A stretch of 64,000 nucleotides of DNA from DATKFM01 sp963851215. GTDB lineage: Bacteria > Pseudomonadota > Alphaproteobacteria > Dongiales > Dongiaceae. Shown here piece by piece: positions 9,766-21,819 of this stretch. The translations under genes were made by a program, and so were the position numbers. Every line of letters starts with the position of its first letter. Within the stretch, counting starts at the first letter, position 1. The notes under the pieces are model-generated. The model saw only the letters and a program-made list of their open reading frames with translations, had not been told where the DNA came from and did no database searches. The DNA is taken from contig CAWKOG010000017.1 in NCBI GenBank assembly GCA_963851215.1, positions 1 to 64,000 on the forward strand, in the 5' to 3' direction.

Positions 9766-9945
9766 ACTTGATGCCGACACCCAGCGAGGTAAGACAGGTG
9801 CGTTCCGGGCGATAGATTGCCGCGCGTTGCCCCTCGGCGGGCCAACGCGGGTTCCGGTACGGCGGGGCCGGGGGACCTCGACGTGCGGGCGTGAGTTTCC
9901 CTGCGAAGCGTTTCTCCCTGAAGCAACTGTAGTAGCGAACTCCGC

Positions 9946-9974
9946 CGGGCGCGTGGCCACACCCCACGCGCCCG
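9946..9974 (+). terminator. Hairpin downstream of nrdJ
   Basis: An 11-bp perfect stem (CGGGCGCGTGG / CCACGCGCCCG) with a 7-base loop is followed by ATTTGTCTTC, which is only weakly T-rich. It lies 180 bases after the nrdJ stop. The rest of 9766-10050 shows no gene. Confidence 0.45.
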
Positions 9975-10050
9975 ATTTGTCTTCACTCATCGGCAGAGTT
10001 ATCAATATGACTTGCCGAGTTTCGCCGTCTGATCCGGGGAGGATGACGCC

Positions 10051-10344
10051 ATGAACATCGCCGCCTTCACCGCATCGCTCGACAGCAATCAACCGCCGCA
10101 GGCGCTCCGGCTGCCGCTGCAGGCGCTGTGGTGGGATGCGAAGGGCAATTGGGACAAGGCCCATGAATGCGCCCAGGCCGATGAGAAGGATCCGCCGAAC
10201 CAGTGGGTGCATGCATATCTGCACCGCAAGGAAGGCGATCAGTCCAACGCCGAGTACTGGTACAGCCGCTGCGGCCGCAAGCCCAGCAAGGCCCGCCTGG
10301 AAGACGAGTGGCGCGAGATCGTCGGCGAGCTTCTCGGCGCCTGA
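10051..10344 (+). CDS. Small conserved hypothetical protein (TPR-like)
   Basis: A 97-residue acidic soluble protein with no signal peptide or membrane segment. GGGGAGGATGACGCC before the ATG is a good ribosome binding site. The middle part, with LQALWWDAKGNWDKAHECAQ and a following helix ending NAEYWYSRCGRK, looks like one or two TPR-type helical hairpins. Proteins of this shape occur in many alphaproteobacteria as uncharacterised genes. It stands alone downstream of nrdJ, with a hairpin between them, so a functional link to nrdJ is not implied. Confidence 0.75.
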   Translation: MNIAAFTASLDSNQPPQALRLPLQALWWDAKGNWDKAHECAQADEKDPPNQWVHAYLHRKEGDQSNAEYWYSRCGRKPSKARLEDEWREIVGELLGA

Positions 10345-10397
10345 AGTCGAAGCCGTCGCGGCGCGCTGGCGCCGATCCGCCCCGGATAAAGAAAAAT

Positions 10398-10433
10398 CCC
10401 GGATGGCGCTGTGTCGCTACCGCGCCATCCGGG
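10398..10433 (-). terminator. Intrinsic terminator (12-bp hairpin, T-run on minus strand)
   Basis: A perfect 12-bp inverted repeat (CCCGGATGGCGC / GCGCCATCCGGG) with a 12-base loop is preceded on the plus strand by GAAAAAT, which reads as a T-run after the hairpin on the minus strand. It could end transcription from the MFS gene (stop at 10907) and insulate the small gene ending at 10344. The rest of 10345-10906 shows no supported gene. Confidence 0.55.
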
Positions 10434-10906
10434 CAAGTCGCGCGAAGGGAGGACCTTTCTCGCGCGTAGCCGAACTCGAGAAAGCGCAGCCCTAGAAGGC
10501 GCGCGTGCCCCGAGAAACTTTGGTCGGCCCGGGCGGCGGTGCTGCGTCTTCGCCGCCGCCCGGTCCGTAGGAGCCAACGGCACTGCAACCCCGCGCGCCG
10601 CGATGACGACCCACTTGCTCGATGATGTGTCTCACCATTCGTTGACGTCTCCCTGTTCAAACTTGCCGTCGTCGGGTTGTCATCGGCGCGCCGGGTCCGC
10701 CGCCGGTCCGGCAGGATCGGCCACCGCTTGCCGCTCCCGTAAATACATATTCAAGTTCCGTGCCAAAAATGCTGCACTGCATCTCGAGCCTGATTAGCCG
10801 TTATTTTTCATAGCTATAGTGGATAAGCGCAATGCTGCGCCGCACCATTTGCAGACAATGGTGCGCCTAAATCCCCGGCAAACCCGGGAGGCAATTGCCC
10901 AGAAAA

Positions 10907-12196
10907 TCAGCGCCTTGCGGGCAGGTTCTCGCTCTCGCCGGCCGGCCGTGACCGGGCCAGGGCCGCGGCGGCCCAGAAGGCCATGGCCGCGACGGTGGAG
11001 ACCGCCAGCAGCGTCCAGAGCACCGCGGCGTAACCGCCAGATAGGGACCAGATCAGGGCGGCCGCCAGCGGCGACAGCGCCTGCGCGGCCATGGCGGGGA
11101 ATGCCAGCACGCCGTTGATGGAGCTATTGCCATCGCGCCACATCAGATCGGGCACCGCCGCGCTGCGGATGATGGTCATGATGCCGTTGGCGCTGCCGTA
11201 GAAGATCGCGGCCAGGAATAGCGCCGGTGCGGAGTCCGGAAAGCGGATCAGCAGGACGAGAGAAGCCGGCAGCGCCAGCAGCACAATCCGTCCGGTCAAG
11301 GCCGTCGGCAGACGGCGGGCAAACAGGAAGATCAGCAGCCGGGCTGCCACCTGCGACGGTCCGATCAGCGCCACGGCGGCGATGGCCACGGCGATCGCCA
11401 CGCCCCGCTCCGCCAGCAGGGGAATCAGATGAAATGTCAGGGCCGAGAAAGTGGCGTTGTACGCCGTGAGGCACAGCGCCAGGCCCCAGAACACCGGGTT
11501 CCGCAGCGCGCGCCGCAGCAGCGCCTTGCGGTCGACAGGCGGTGGTGCTGGGGGCCGGCCACGGGCGGTGCCGTCGCGCAGCCACAGCGCATGGATTGGC
11601 AGACATACCGCAAGGTTGATCGCCGCCAGGATCAAGAGCGCGCCGCGCCATCCCTGACTCTGCACAAGAATTTCCGTCAGCGGCATGAAGATCGTGCTGG
11701 CGAATCCGGCAATGAGAGTCAGCACGGTGATGCGCGTGCGGAAGCTCTGGGGAAAGCTGCGCGTCAGCACGACGAAAACGAACTCGTAGAGGGTGGCCGC
11801 CATGGCGACGCCGAGGCCGGCCCAGATCAGGTACAACTCCGTCAAGGTGTGGACCTGCGACCAGGCCGCCAGCATCAGCGCGGCCAGTACCGTGCCCGCC
11901 GTCATCAGCCAGCGCCCGCCATGCCGATCGATCCAACTGCCGGCGCCATAGGCGCAAAGCCCGGCTATCAGCAGGCCGAAGGACAAGGCGCCGCAGATGC
12001 CGGACCGTGTCCAGCCGAGCTCCGCCTCCATCGGCAGGATCAGCAGCGAGAAGCTGTAATAGACCGTGCCCCAGGCAGCGATCTGCGCCAAAGCCAGTGC
12101 AAGCACCAACGGCCATCCGCCGGCTGGCTGTTCCGGCTGCGGTTCATGATCCAGCACGGTGGTCGAGAGATCACCGCCGGTGACGCGAAGCTCCAC
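10907..12196 (-). CDS. MFS transporter
   Basis: A 429-residue membrane protein with about 12 hydrophobic segments and the central cytoplasmic loop expected of the major facilitator superfamily (charged stretch RDGTARGRPPAPPPVDRK near residue 215). The first-loop motif is degenerate (GSWIDRHGGRWLMTAG, normally G-x3-D-R-x-G-R-R). The substrate cannot be told from sequence; the class resembles monocarboxylate/oxalate-type carriers. It starts two bases after the stop of the DUF853 gene, so the two are probably cotranscribed. Confidence 0.85.
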   Translation of the reverse strand: MELRVTGGDLSTTVLDHEPQPEQPAGGWPLVLALALAQIAAWGTVYYSFSLLILPMEAELGWTRSGICGALSFGLLIAGLCAYGAGSWIDRHGGRWLMTAGTVLAALMLAAWSQVHTLTELYLIWAGLGVAMAATLYEFVFVVLTRSFPQSFRTRITVLTLIAGFASTIFMPLTEILVQSQGWRGALLILAAINLAVCLPIHALWLRDGTARGRPPAPPPVDRKALLRRALRNPVFWGLALCLTAYNATFSALTFHLIPLLAERGVAIAVAIAAVALIGPSQVAARLLIFLFARRLPTALTGRIVLLALPASLVLLIRFPDSAPALFLAAIFYGSANGIMTIIRSAAVPDLMWRDGNSSINGVLAFPAMAAQALSPLAAALIWSLSGGYAAVLWTLLAVSTVAAMAFWAAAALARSRPAGESENLPARR

Positions 12197-12198
12197 GA

Positions 12199-13797
<1,599 letters not shown>

Positions 13798-13956
13798 GCA
13801 TCCATCCCTGTCGCTTGCCGGCGTTCCGCCGCCGCGGGGCTTTATCCCCACCCCGGCGACGGCAAGTCAAGGATGCCGGCGGGGCTGGATCGCCCGGCGG
13901 CCGGCAGATATGGTGCGCCCCCATCGGAACCAATCGGACCAACAAGGAGAACCATC

Positions 13957-14424
13957 ATGGCCGGCCGGATCGACAAGCGCCTCGCCGAACTCAAGATCGA
14001 GCTGCCAAAGCCGGCCGCGCCAGTGGCGAACTACGTGCCGGTGGTCATCGTCGGCAGCATGGCCTTCGTGTCCGGCCAGGTGACCGTCGTGGACGGTCAA
14101 TTCCAGTTCAAGGGCCGGCTGGGCAAGGAATTCTCCATCGAGGAGGGGCAAAAGGCGGCGCGGCTTTGCGCCATCAACGTCATCGCCCAGCTCAAGGCGG
14201 CGCTCAATGGCGACCTGGACCGGGTGAAACGCTGCGTGCGGCTCGGGGTCTTCGTCAACTCCACGGATGACTTCGTCGATCAGCCGAAGGTCGCCAACGG
14301 CGCCTCCGATCTGATGGTCGAGGTGTTTGGAGATGCCGGCAAGCACGCCCGCGCGGCTGTCGGCGTCAACACGCTGCCGGTCGGCGTCGCGGTCGAAGTC
14401 GAGGCCGTGTTCGAGGTCGCGTAA
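13957..14424 (+). CDS. RidA/YjgF family protein
   Basis: A 155-residue member of the larger YjgF/YER057c/UK114 subgroup. RidA proteins hydrolyse reactive enamine/imine intermediates from PLP enzymes or act as deaminases. The sequence GSMAFVSGQVTVVDGQFQFK holds the family's substrate-pocket strand, and VNTLPVGVAVEVEAVFEV is the typical C-terminal strand. AAGGAGA precedes the ATG at 13957 with good spacing. The gene is divergent from the DUF853 ATPase with a 159-base intergenic region. No metabolic partner is adjacent, so the substrate is unknown. Confidence 0.9.
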   Translation: MAGRIDKRLAELKIELPKPAAPVANYVPVVIVGSMAFVSGQVTVVDGQFQFKGRLGKEFSIEEGQKAARLCAINVIAQLKAALNGDLDRVKRCVRLGVFVNSTDDFVDQPKVANGASDLMVEVFGDAGKHARAAVGVNTLPVGVAVEVEAVFEVA

Positions 14425-14523
14425 CAAGCGCGGCGATTTGTCCGCCGCCCGCCTTTGCGGCTTTGTCGCACCGCCTGCCCGCGCCATGTTAGGCTGGTGA
14501 TGGCACAACAGTTCGAATAGCCC

Positions 14524-15693
14524 ATGCCCGACGGCCGCGAGCCTGCCACCATCCGCAGCCTGCATGCGATCGACGAGATCGCCCCTGCGGCTTGGGATGC
14601 CTGCGCCGGCGATGGCAATCCTTTCGTCAGCCACGCGTTCTTGCGGGCGCTGGAAGACAGCAAGTCGGTCGGGCCGCGCACCGGCTGGCAGCCGCGTCAT
14701 GTGGTCCTGGAGGACGCCAGCGGCGAAATTCTCGCCGTGGCGCCGCTTTACGCGAAGACCCATTCCCAAGGCGAGTATGTCTTCGACCATGGCTGGGCCC
14801 AGGCCTATGAGCAGGCCGGCGGCCGCTACTATCCGAAGCTGCAGGTAGCCGTGCCCTTTACGCCGGTGCCGGGACCGCGGTTGTTGGTGCGGCCCAATGC
14901 CGATGGGCCGCAGCTGCGCGCTGCATTGATCGGCGGCCTGGTGGAGATTGCGCGGCGCGCCGGCGTGTCGTCGCTGCATGTCACATTCGCAAGCGACGAA
15001 GATACGCAGGCGCTCGAGTCGGCGGGGCTCATGCTACGCCTCGGCTGCCAGTATCACTGGGCGAACCAGGGCTACGAAACTTTCGACGACTTTCTGGACG
15101 CGCTCGCCTCTCGCAAACGCAAGCAGATGCGGCGTGAAAGACGCGATGCAGCGGCGGGCGGCGTTACCTTGCGCACGTTGGATGGTGCGGACATCAAGGC
15201 CGCGCATTGGGATGCCTTCTTCGACTTCTACATGGATACCGGCGGGCGGAAATGGGGCCGGCCCTATCTGACGCGAGACTTCTTCCACCGCCTGGGCGAG
15301 ACGATGGCCGATAGTTGCGTGCTGATTCTCGCGGAGAAGGACGGCGCCTATGTCGCGGGCGCGCTCAATCTGAAGGGCCGCGACGCGCTCTATGGCCGCC
15401 ATTGGGGCTGCCTGGGCGAATACAAGTTCCTGCACTTCGAAGCCTGCTATTACCAGGCGATCGACTATGCGATCCGAAACAAGCTGGCGCGGGTGGAGGC
15501 CGGCGCGCAAGGCGAGCACAAGATTCAGCGCGGCTATCTGCCGACGCCCACCTGGAGCGCCCACTGGATCGCCGACAGCGGCTTTGCCGCGGCGGTGAAG
15601 GACTTCCTCCGCCGGGAGCGCGCGGCCATGGAGCAGGAGATTGCCGGGTTGAGCCAGTTCTCGCCGTTCCGGAAGGATGGCGACGCGGAGTGA
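14524..15693 (+). CDS. GNAT-fold protein (DUF482 / peptidogalycan biosynthesis family)
   Basis: A 389-residue soluble protein of the COG3146 family, related to FemAB-like acyltransferases. The N-terminal half has GNPFVSHAFLRALEDS, typical of the family; the C-terminal half has EYKFLHFEACYYQAIDYAI and GAQGEHKIQRGYLP, the best-conserved blocks. The family is common in proteobacteria and is predicted to transfer an acyl or aminoacyl group, but no substrate has been firmly shown. It follows the RidA-like gene on the same strand after 99 bases. Confidence 0.85.
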   Translation: MPDGREPATIRSLHAIDEIAPAAWDACAGDGNPFVSHAFLRALEDSKSVGPRTGWQPRHVVLEDASGEILAVAPLYAKTHSQGEYVFDHGWAQAYEQAGGRYYPKLQVAVPFTPVPGPRLLVRPNADGPQLRAALIGGLVEIARRAGVSSLHVTFASDEDTQALESAGLMLRLGCQYHWANQGYETFDDFLDALASRKRKQMRRERRDAAAGGVTLRTLDGADIKAAHWDAFFDFYMDTGGRKWGRPYLTRDFFHRLGETMADSCVLILAEKDGAYVAGALNLKGRDALYGRHWGCLGEYKFLHFEACYYQAIDYAIRNKLARVEAGAQGEHKIQRGYLPTPTWSAHWIADSGFAAAVKDFLRRERAAMEQEIAGLSQFSPFRKDGDAE

Positions 15694-16049
15694 CCGAAGG
15701 CCGCAAGGCATGCGCGGCACGCATAGTTCAAAACCGGACGCCATCACTTCCATGGAAGCCGGAGGCGGGGAAGCAAAAATGCGGCGGCGGATACTGCAAC
15801 GATAAGAAGCTGACCGCTCTTCTCAAGGTACTAAGTCCTCTCCATGCAATCTCCTTCAAATCTCCATTAGTTCGGTCATCGCCGCTTCCACGAGAGCTGC
15901 TAGGCTGTTTGCTTGATGCCACGCGGGGAAAACTCACGCATCGTCACGTTCGCGCGAGGCGACATCAGGATGTGATCGCCAACACATTTGCGCGGTGCTG
16001 GCTCGCCTAGGGTGTCCGTGGGGTCGGTATCACGTTACGGAGGATGGTC
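15694..16049. other. Intergenic region with no recognised gene
   Basis: About 355 bases of moderate GC with no ORF that has both a ribosome binding site and plausible protein composition. It should hold the promoter of the following lipoprotein gene; TTACGGAGG at 16034-16042 is its ribosome binding site. No other structure was found. Confidence 0.4.
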
Positions 16050-16637
16050 ATGCGCACGGGCATGGTTCTTGCTTTCGCATTGCTGCTCCCGGGCTGCGCC
16101 GCGGAGTTGGTCGTTTCCGAATACGATTTCCGGCCGCAGACGGCAGGTTTCAGCGGCTTCATCAACGACCTCAACAGCGGCGCCCGCGAACTGAGTGAAT
16201 TCACCGCCGTGGATTGCCGGTTCCAAACCAATCTCACGGTGGCGCCACCGACTTCGCAACACATCGATCTCGACATCAACGGCGCCGTAGGCTCACCCGG
16301 CTCGAGCGCCCACCTGCTGGCTTTCAACGGCGAAGGGATCACCTGCGTTCCGGCTCTGGCCGGCGTTCAGGGCAACCTGATCATCACTCTCGATCTCTCG
16401 AGCGACCAGCCGCTGGCCATCGGCCAGGCGGTGCCAATCCTCACCTCCACGATCGTGATGGACGACAACAGCCTGTGGCAGTCCGATGGGCTCTACGGAC
16501 GCTTCACCATCACCGCGATAAATCAGGCTGAGGGCACTGCGACCGGCACCTTCGAACTGGTGGCGACGAACCGCACCGACACGAACGACACCCGCTTCCT
16601 GGTCATGCGCGGCGGGCTGTTCAACGCGGATATGTGA
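16050..16637 (+). CDS. Putative lipoprotein of unknown function
   Basis: A 195-residue protein with a short lipoprotein signal: basic start MRTG, a hydrophobic stretch, then the lipobox LLLPGC with the acylated Cys near residue 16. The ATG at 16050 is preferred over that at 16044 because GGAGG directly abuts the latter. The mature part is rich in Asp, Thr and small residues and looks beta-stranded (LIITLDLSSDQPLAIGQAVP). No family was recognised. A strong bidirectional terminator follows. Confidence 0.7.
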   Translation: MRTGMVLAFALLLPGCAAELVVSEYDFRPQTAGFSGFINDLNSGARELSEFTAVDCRFQTNLTVAPPTSQHIDLDINGAVGSPGSSAHLLAFNGEGITCVPALAGVQGNLIITLDLSSDQPLAIGQAVPILTSTIVMDDNSLWQSDGLYGRFTITAINQAEGTATGTFELVATNRTDTNDTRFLVMRGGLFNADM

Positions 16638-16667
16638 GGGGCGTCAACCACCAACAATGCAATCTCA

Positions 16668-16717
16668 TTTGTCATCCCGGACAACCGCGCGTCAGCGCGG
16701 TTGTCCGGGATGACAAA
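16668..16717. terminator. 23-bp perfect hairpin between convergent genes
   Basis: Arms at 16668-16690 and 16695-16717 are perfectly complementary with a 4-base loop (GTCA), and both flanks are A/T-rich (TTT before, AAA after). It sits between the lipoprotein gene (stop 16637) and clpA (stop 16743) and can end transcription from both sides. The core GTCATCCCGGAC...GTCCGGGATGAC resembles a palindrome commonly scattered between alphaproteobacterial genes, so it may also be a dispersed repeat. Confidence 0.75.
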
Positions 16718-16742
16718 ATTGGTGTGGGGGCCACGCCTCGTC

Positions 16743-19053
<2,311 letters not shown>

Positions 19054-19056
19054 GGG

Positions 19057-19380
19057 TTATTCCTTTTCCAAGGTGCACTGCAGAGGGTGCTGGTGGCGGC
19101 GGGCGAAGTCGATCACCTGGGTGACCTTGGTCTCCGCCACTTCGTAGGTGAAGACGCCGCAGATGCCGACACCCCGGCGATGCACATGCAGCATGATCTG
19201 GGTCGCCTCTTCGCGGTTCTTGCCGAAGAAGCGCTCAAGCACATGGACGACGAACTCCATGGGCGTGTAATCGTCGTTCAGCATCAGCACCTTGTACAGC
19301 GACGGCTTCTTCGTCTTCGGCCGCGCCTTGACGACGGTGCCGACGCGATCATCGCGGCCGATGCGATCCTTGTCGCTCAT
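19057..19380 (-). CDS. clpS: ClpS, adaptor of ClpAP for N-end rule substrates
   Basis: A 107-residue adaptor that delivers proteins with destabilising N-terminal residues to ClpA. After a flexible basic N-terminal tail the core has LYKVLMLNDDYTPMEFVV, carrying the conserved Asn-Asp-Asp-x-Thr-Pro-Met substrate-pocket motif, then MLHVHRRGVGICGVF with the conserved His pair and TYEVAETKV. The length is normal. It is directly upstream of clpA on the same strand. Confidence 0.97.
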   Translation of the reverse strand: MSDKDRIGRDDRVGTVVKARPKTKKPSLYKVLMLNDDYTPMEFVVHVLERFFGKNREEATQIMLHVHRRGVGICGVFTYEVAETKVTQVIDFARRHQHPLQCTLEKE

Positions 19381-19543
19381 CGTTCCTTAGCACAATCCTC
19401 TCGGTCGGGGGGCGACTCCCCAATGATATGGGATTGGACGCAGCATCGCAAAGACCCCAGTTGCATCGCACCTCTGCAAACATATGGTCCACCTGCGAAT
19501 AACTCTGCACGGCACCGGTAACGAACGCGTTACACGGCGGCCG

Positions 19544-20275
19544 CTACAGGTTGGGGACGCCGCCGAGGCCATTGTCGCCGACCTGTATCCAGAATTTCGT
19601 CTGCATGTCGTCGCCGCCACGCCCGCTGGAGCGGTATTTCTCCCGGTCGACCATCTGGCGGGCCGGATTGACCGGGACGCCGGTGGTGTCGCGGGCATAG
19701 AGGAAATCCGGGAACTTCAGCCGTTCATAGGACGGCTCCGGATGGAGCCAGGCAGCATAGAAGAACTTCCCGTCCCGGCAGCCGCTGGCCACCCAGTAGA
19801 AATCCCCGGACCAGAGCCTGAGGCCATCAGGCGAGCCGTCATACATGCCGCTGGCCTGCAGCGCCTTGCCGAAGGCCTGGAATTCGGCCGGCGACAGGCT
19901 GCGTTCGGCCTTGTCCCAGCGCCAGGGGGCGAGGATGTCGTTCAGGGTGATCTCCGTCAGGTCGCCCCGCTTCTGCATGGCGCGGGCGGTCATGTAGGCC
20001 CCGCCAGAGCCGTCGGCGCTCAGCTCATAGCTCCGGAGCTGTTCGTCGTAGCGGGCATTGTACACCAACCTGTAGCGGTCCAACGCGCCTTCGACGCAAT
20101 AGGTACGTATGTCGGCGCCATCGAGATAGCTGAACCATTCGACCTTTCGCACCGCCGGATTGTCGATGCCGCCGTCATAGGCGCAGCCCGAAACTGCGGC
20201 CAGAGCCGCCAAGAGCCACCGCAAAGCTCGTCCGCATGCGCCGATTAACCATAACAACGGAATATTTCGCCACAA
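19544..20275 (-). CDS. Putative lipoprotein, unknown function
   Basis: A 243-residue protein with an N-terminal hydrophobic segment and a possible lipobox LAAVSGC (Cys about 31), so probably anchored in the envelope. The mature part has several aromatic-rich blocks (GLRLWSGDFYWVASGCRDG, FFYAAWLHPEPSYERLKFPD) and a WFSYLDGADIRTYC segment. No family was recognised with confidence. It is divergent from the carboxypeptidase gene across a 122-base AT-rich region with CtrA-type sites, so both may be cell-cycle controlled. Confidence 0.7.
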   Translation of the reverse strand: MWRNIPLLWLIGACGRALRWLLAALAAVSGCAYDGGIDNPAVRKVEWFSYLDGADIRTYCVEGALDRYRLVYNARYDEQLRSYELSADGSGGAYMTARAMQKRGDLTEITLNDILAPWRWDKAERSLSPAEFQAFGKALQASGMYDGSPDGLRLWSGDFYWVASGCRDGKFFYAAWLHPEPSYERLKFPDFLYARDTTGVPVNPARQMVDREKYRSSGRGGDDMQTKFWIQVGDNGLGGVPNL

Positions 20276-20298
20276 TCGCCATCAATTGGCCATTGTCG

Positions 20299-20313
20299 TT
20301 AATCTGATATTAA
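20299..20313. promoter_or_regulatory. Full CtrA-type site (TTAA-N7-TTAA)
   Basis: TTAATCTGATATTAA matches the alphaproteobacterial CtrA consensus exactly. It lies 85 bases before the carboxypeptidase start at 20398 and 24 bases before the divergent lipoprotein start at 20275, in an AT-rich stretch. CtrA is the master cell-cycle regulator of this class. Confidence 0.55.
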
Positions 20314-20350
20314 AACCGAACATGCTATATAGACAGTGATTCAAGAATTT

Positions 20351-20365
20351 TTTACATTTTATTAA
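20351..20365. promoter_or_regulatory. Second CtrA-like site (TTTA-N7-TTAA)
   Basis: TTTACATTTTATTAA has one mismatch to TTAA-N7-TTAA and lies 33 bases before the carboxypeptidase ATG, near where a -35 element would be. Together with the perfect site 52 bases upstream it forms a pair. Confidence 0.4.
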
Positions 20366-20397
20366 CCTAATCGGCCCGGTGGGAGCTATTATAGGTC

Positions 20398-21813
20398 ATG
20401 CTAATTAGGGCGAAACGCCGCCAGGCGGCGCATTTATTTGTAGGTTTTTTGTCATTCCTAGGGCTTTTTTCCGCCCTAGTCGTGGCGGGCGCGCAGCCGG
20501 CCATGGCAGCAAAATCCGCCTCCATTGTCGTCGATGCCGAGACCGGAACTGTGCTCTATGAGAGCAACTCGCGCGCCCAGACCTATCCGGCGTCGCTGAC
20601 CAAGATGATGACGCTGTATCTGCTGTTCGAAGCCGTCGAGAGCGAGAGGTTCGGTCTCGACGACGATCTGCCGGTATCGCAGCGGGCGGCGAATCAGCCG
20701 CCGACGGATCTGCGGCTGCAGGCCGGCGCGACGATTACCGTGCGCAAGGCAATTCAGGCGCTGATCGTGCAATCGGCCAACGACGTCGCCGTCACCGTCG
20801 CCGAAGCGATCGGCGGCACCGAGGACAAGTTCGCCCGGCAGATGACCAAGACAGCCAAGACGCTGGGCATGAAGCAGACCGTGTTCAAGAACGCCTCCGG
20901 CCTGCCCAACAGCGGCCAGCTGACGACAGCCCGGGACATGGCAATCCTGGCGCGGGCGCTGATGTCGCGGTTTCCGGACTACTACGAGTTCTTCAACACC
21001 CAGAGCTTCCGCTACAACGGCCGCACCTATCAGACCCATAACCGCGTGCTGAAGAACTATCCGGGCGCCGACGGCCTGAAGACCGGCTATACGCGCGCCT
21101 CCGGCTACAATCTCGCGACATCGGTGGCGCGCAACGGCCACCGCCTGATCGGGATCGTGCTCGGTGGCAAGAGCGCCCGCGGCCGCGACGCGCAGATGAT
21201 GGCGCTATTGGATGAGGGCTTCGTACTCGCCGATTCCGGCGCCATGTCGGTCGCCACTTCGCTGCCGAGCGCCCAGCGCCCGGCCGACAAGGAGACGAAG
21301 CCGGCGGATCTCGGTGTCACGATCGCGATGATCCCGCCGGTGAAGCCGACCTACGAAATCGATAATCCGAATGCCGCGTCGCTGGACAGCCTGGTGGCTC
21401 AGGTCGTGCCGACGGCGGAAGCGGAAGGCGATGGCGGCATTATCGCTGAAGCGCTGTCCGCGCCGGAGGCGATGCAGATCGCTGCCGTGTTGCCGGCGGC
21501 CGCGCCTCAGCCGGTGAAGCCCGCCGAGAACGCCAATGTCACCTGGGGCATCCAGGTCGGCGCCTTTACCGCCGCGATACCGGCCGAGAAGGCCGCCGCT
21601 GCAGCGACGGAAAAGCTGCCGAAGCTGCTCAAGGGCACCGAAGTGGCAGTCGACGAGATCACCGGCGAGGATGGCAACAAGCTGTACCGGGCCCGCCTCA
21701 TCGGCCTCGGCGAACAGGACGCCCGCAAGGCCTGCACGGAACTGCAGAACCAGAGCATGCCCTGCATGGCCTTCAAGTCCAGCGTCACCCTCGCCCTTAA
21801 CCAGGCGCAGTAA
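20398..21813 (+). CDS. D-alanyl-D-alanine carboxypeptidase (S11 family) with C-terminal SPOR domain
   Basis: A 471-residue periplasmic enzyme that trims the terminal D-Ala from peptidoglycan stem peptides. A signal peptide ends near AMA-AKS (residue 37). The serine penicillin-binding motifs are all present: SLTK (Ser66, Lys69), SAN (126-128) and KTG (228-230). A linker follows, then a SPOR domain from about 381 (TWGIQVGAFTAAIPAEKA) that should bind denuded glycan at the division septum. The C-terminal beta-rich domain of E. coli PBP5 is replaced by this SPOR domain, an arrangement common in alphaproteobacteria. Two CtrA-type sites upstream fit cell-cycle control. The gene is complete. Confidence 0.95.
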   Translation: MLIRAKRRQAAHLFVGFLSFLGLFSALVVAGAQPAMAAKSASIVVDAETGTVLYESNSRAQTYPASLTKMMTLYLLFEAVESERFGLDDDLPVSQRAANQPPTDLRLQAGATITVRKAIQALIVQSANDVAVTVAEAIGGTEDKFARQMTKTAKTLGMKQTVFKNASGLPNSGQLTTARDMAILARALMSRFPDYYEFFNTQSFRYNGRTYQTHNRVLKNYPGADGLKTGYTRASGYNLATSVARNGHRLIGIVLGGKSARGRDAQMMALLDEGFVLADSGAMSVATSLPSAQRPADKETKPADLGVTIAMIPPVKPTYEIDNPNAASLDSLVAQVVPTAEAEGDGGIIAEALSAPEAMQIAAVLPAAAPQPVKPAENANVTWGIQVGAFTAAIPAEKAAAAATEKLPKLLKGTEVAVDEITGEDGNKLYRARLIGLGEQDARKACTELQNQSMPCMAFKSSVTLALNQAQ

Positions 21814-21819
21814 TCCAGC

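Noticed and set aside
9766..10050. Structured RNA gene downstream of nrdJ
   Set aside because: The GC-rich stretch can form stems, but no SRP, 6S or tmRNA signature was recognised.
8335..10224. 629-residue ORF antisense to nrdJ
   Set aside because: It is the shadow of a highly GC-biased gene, with Arg/Gly/Ala/His-rich composition and no family motifs.
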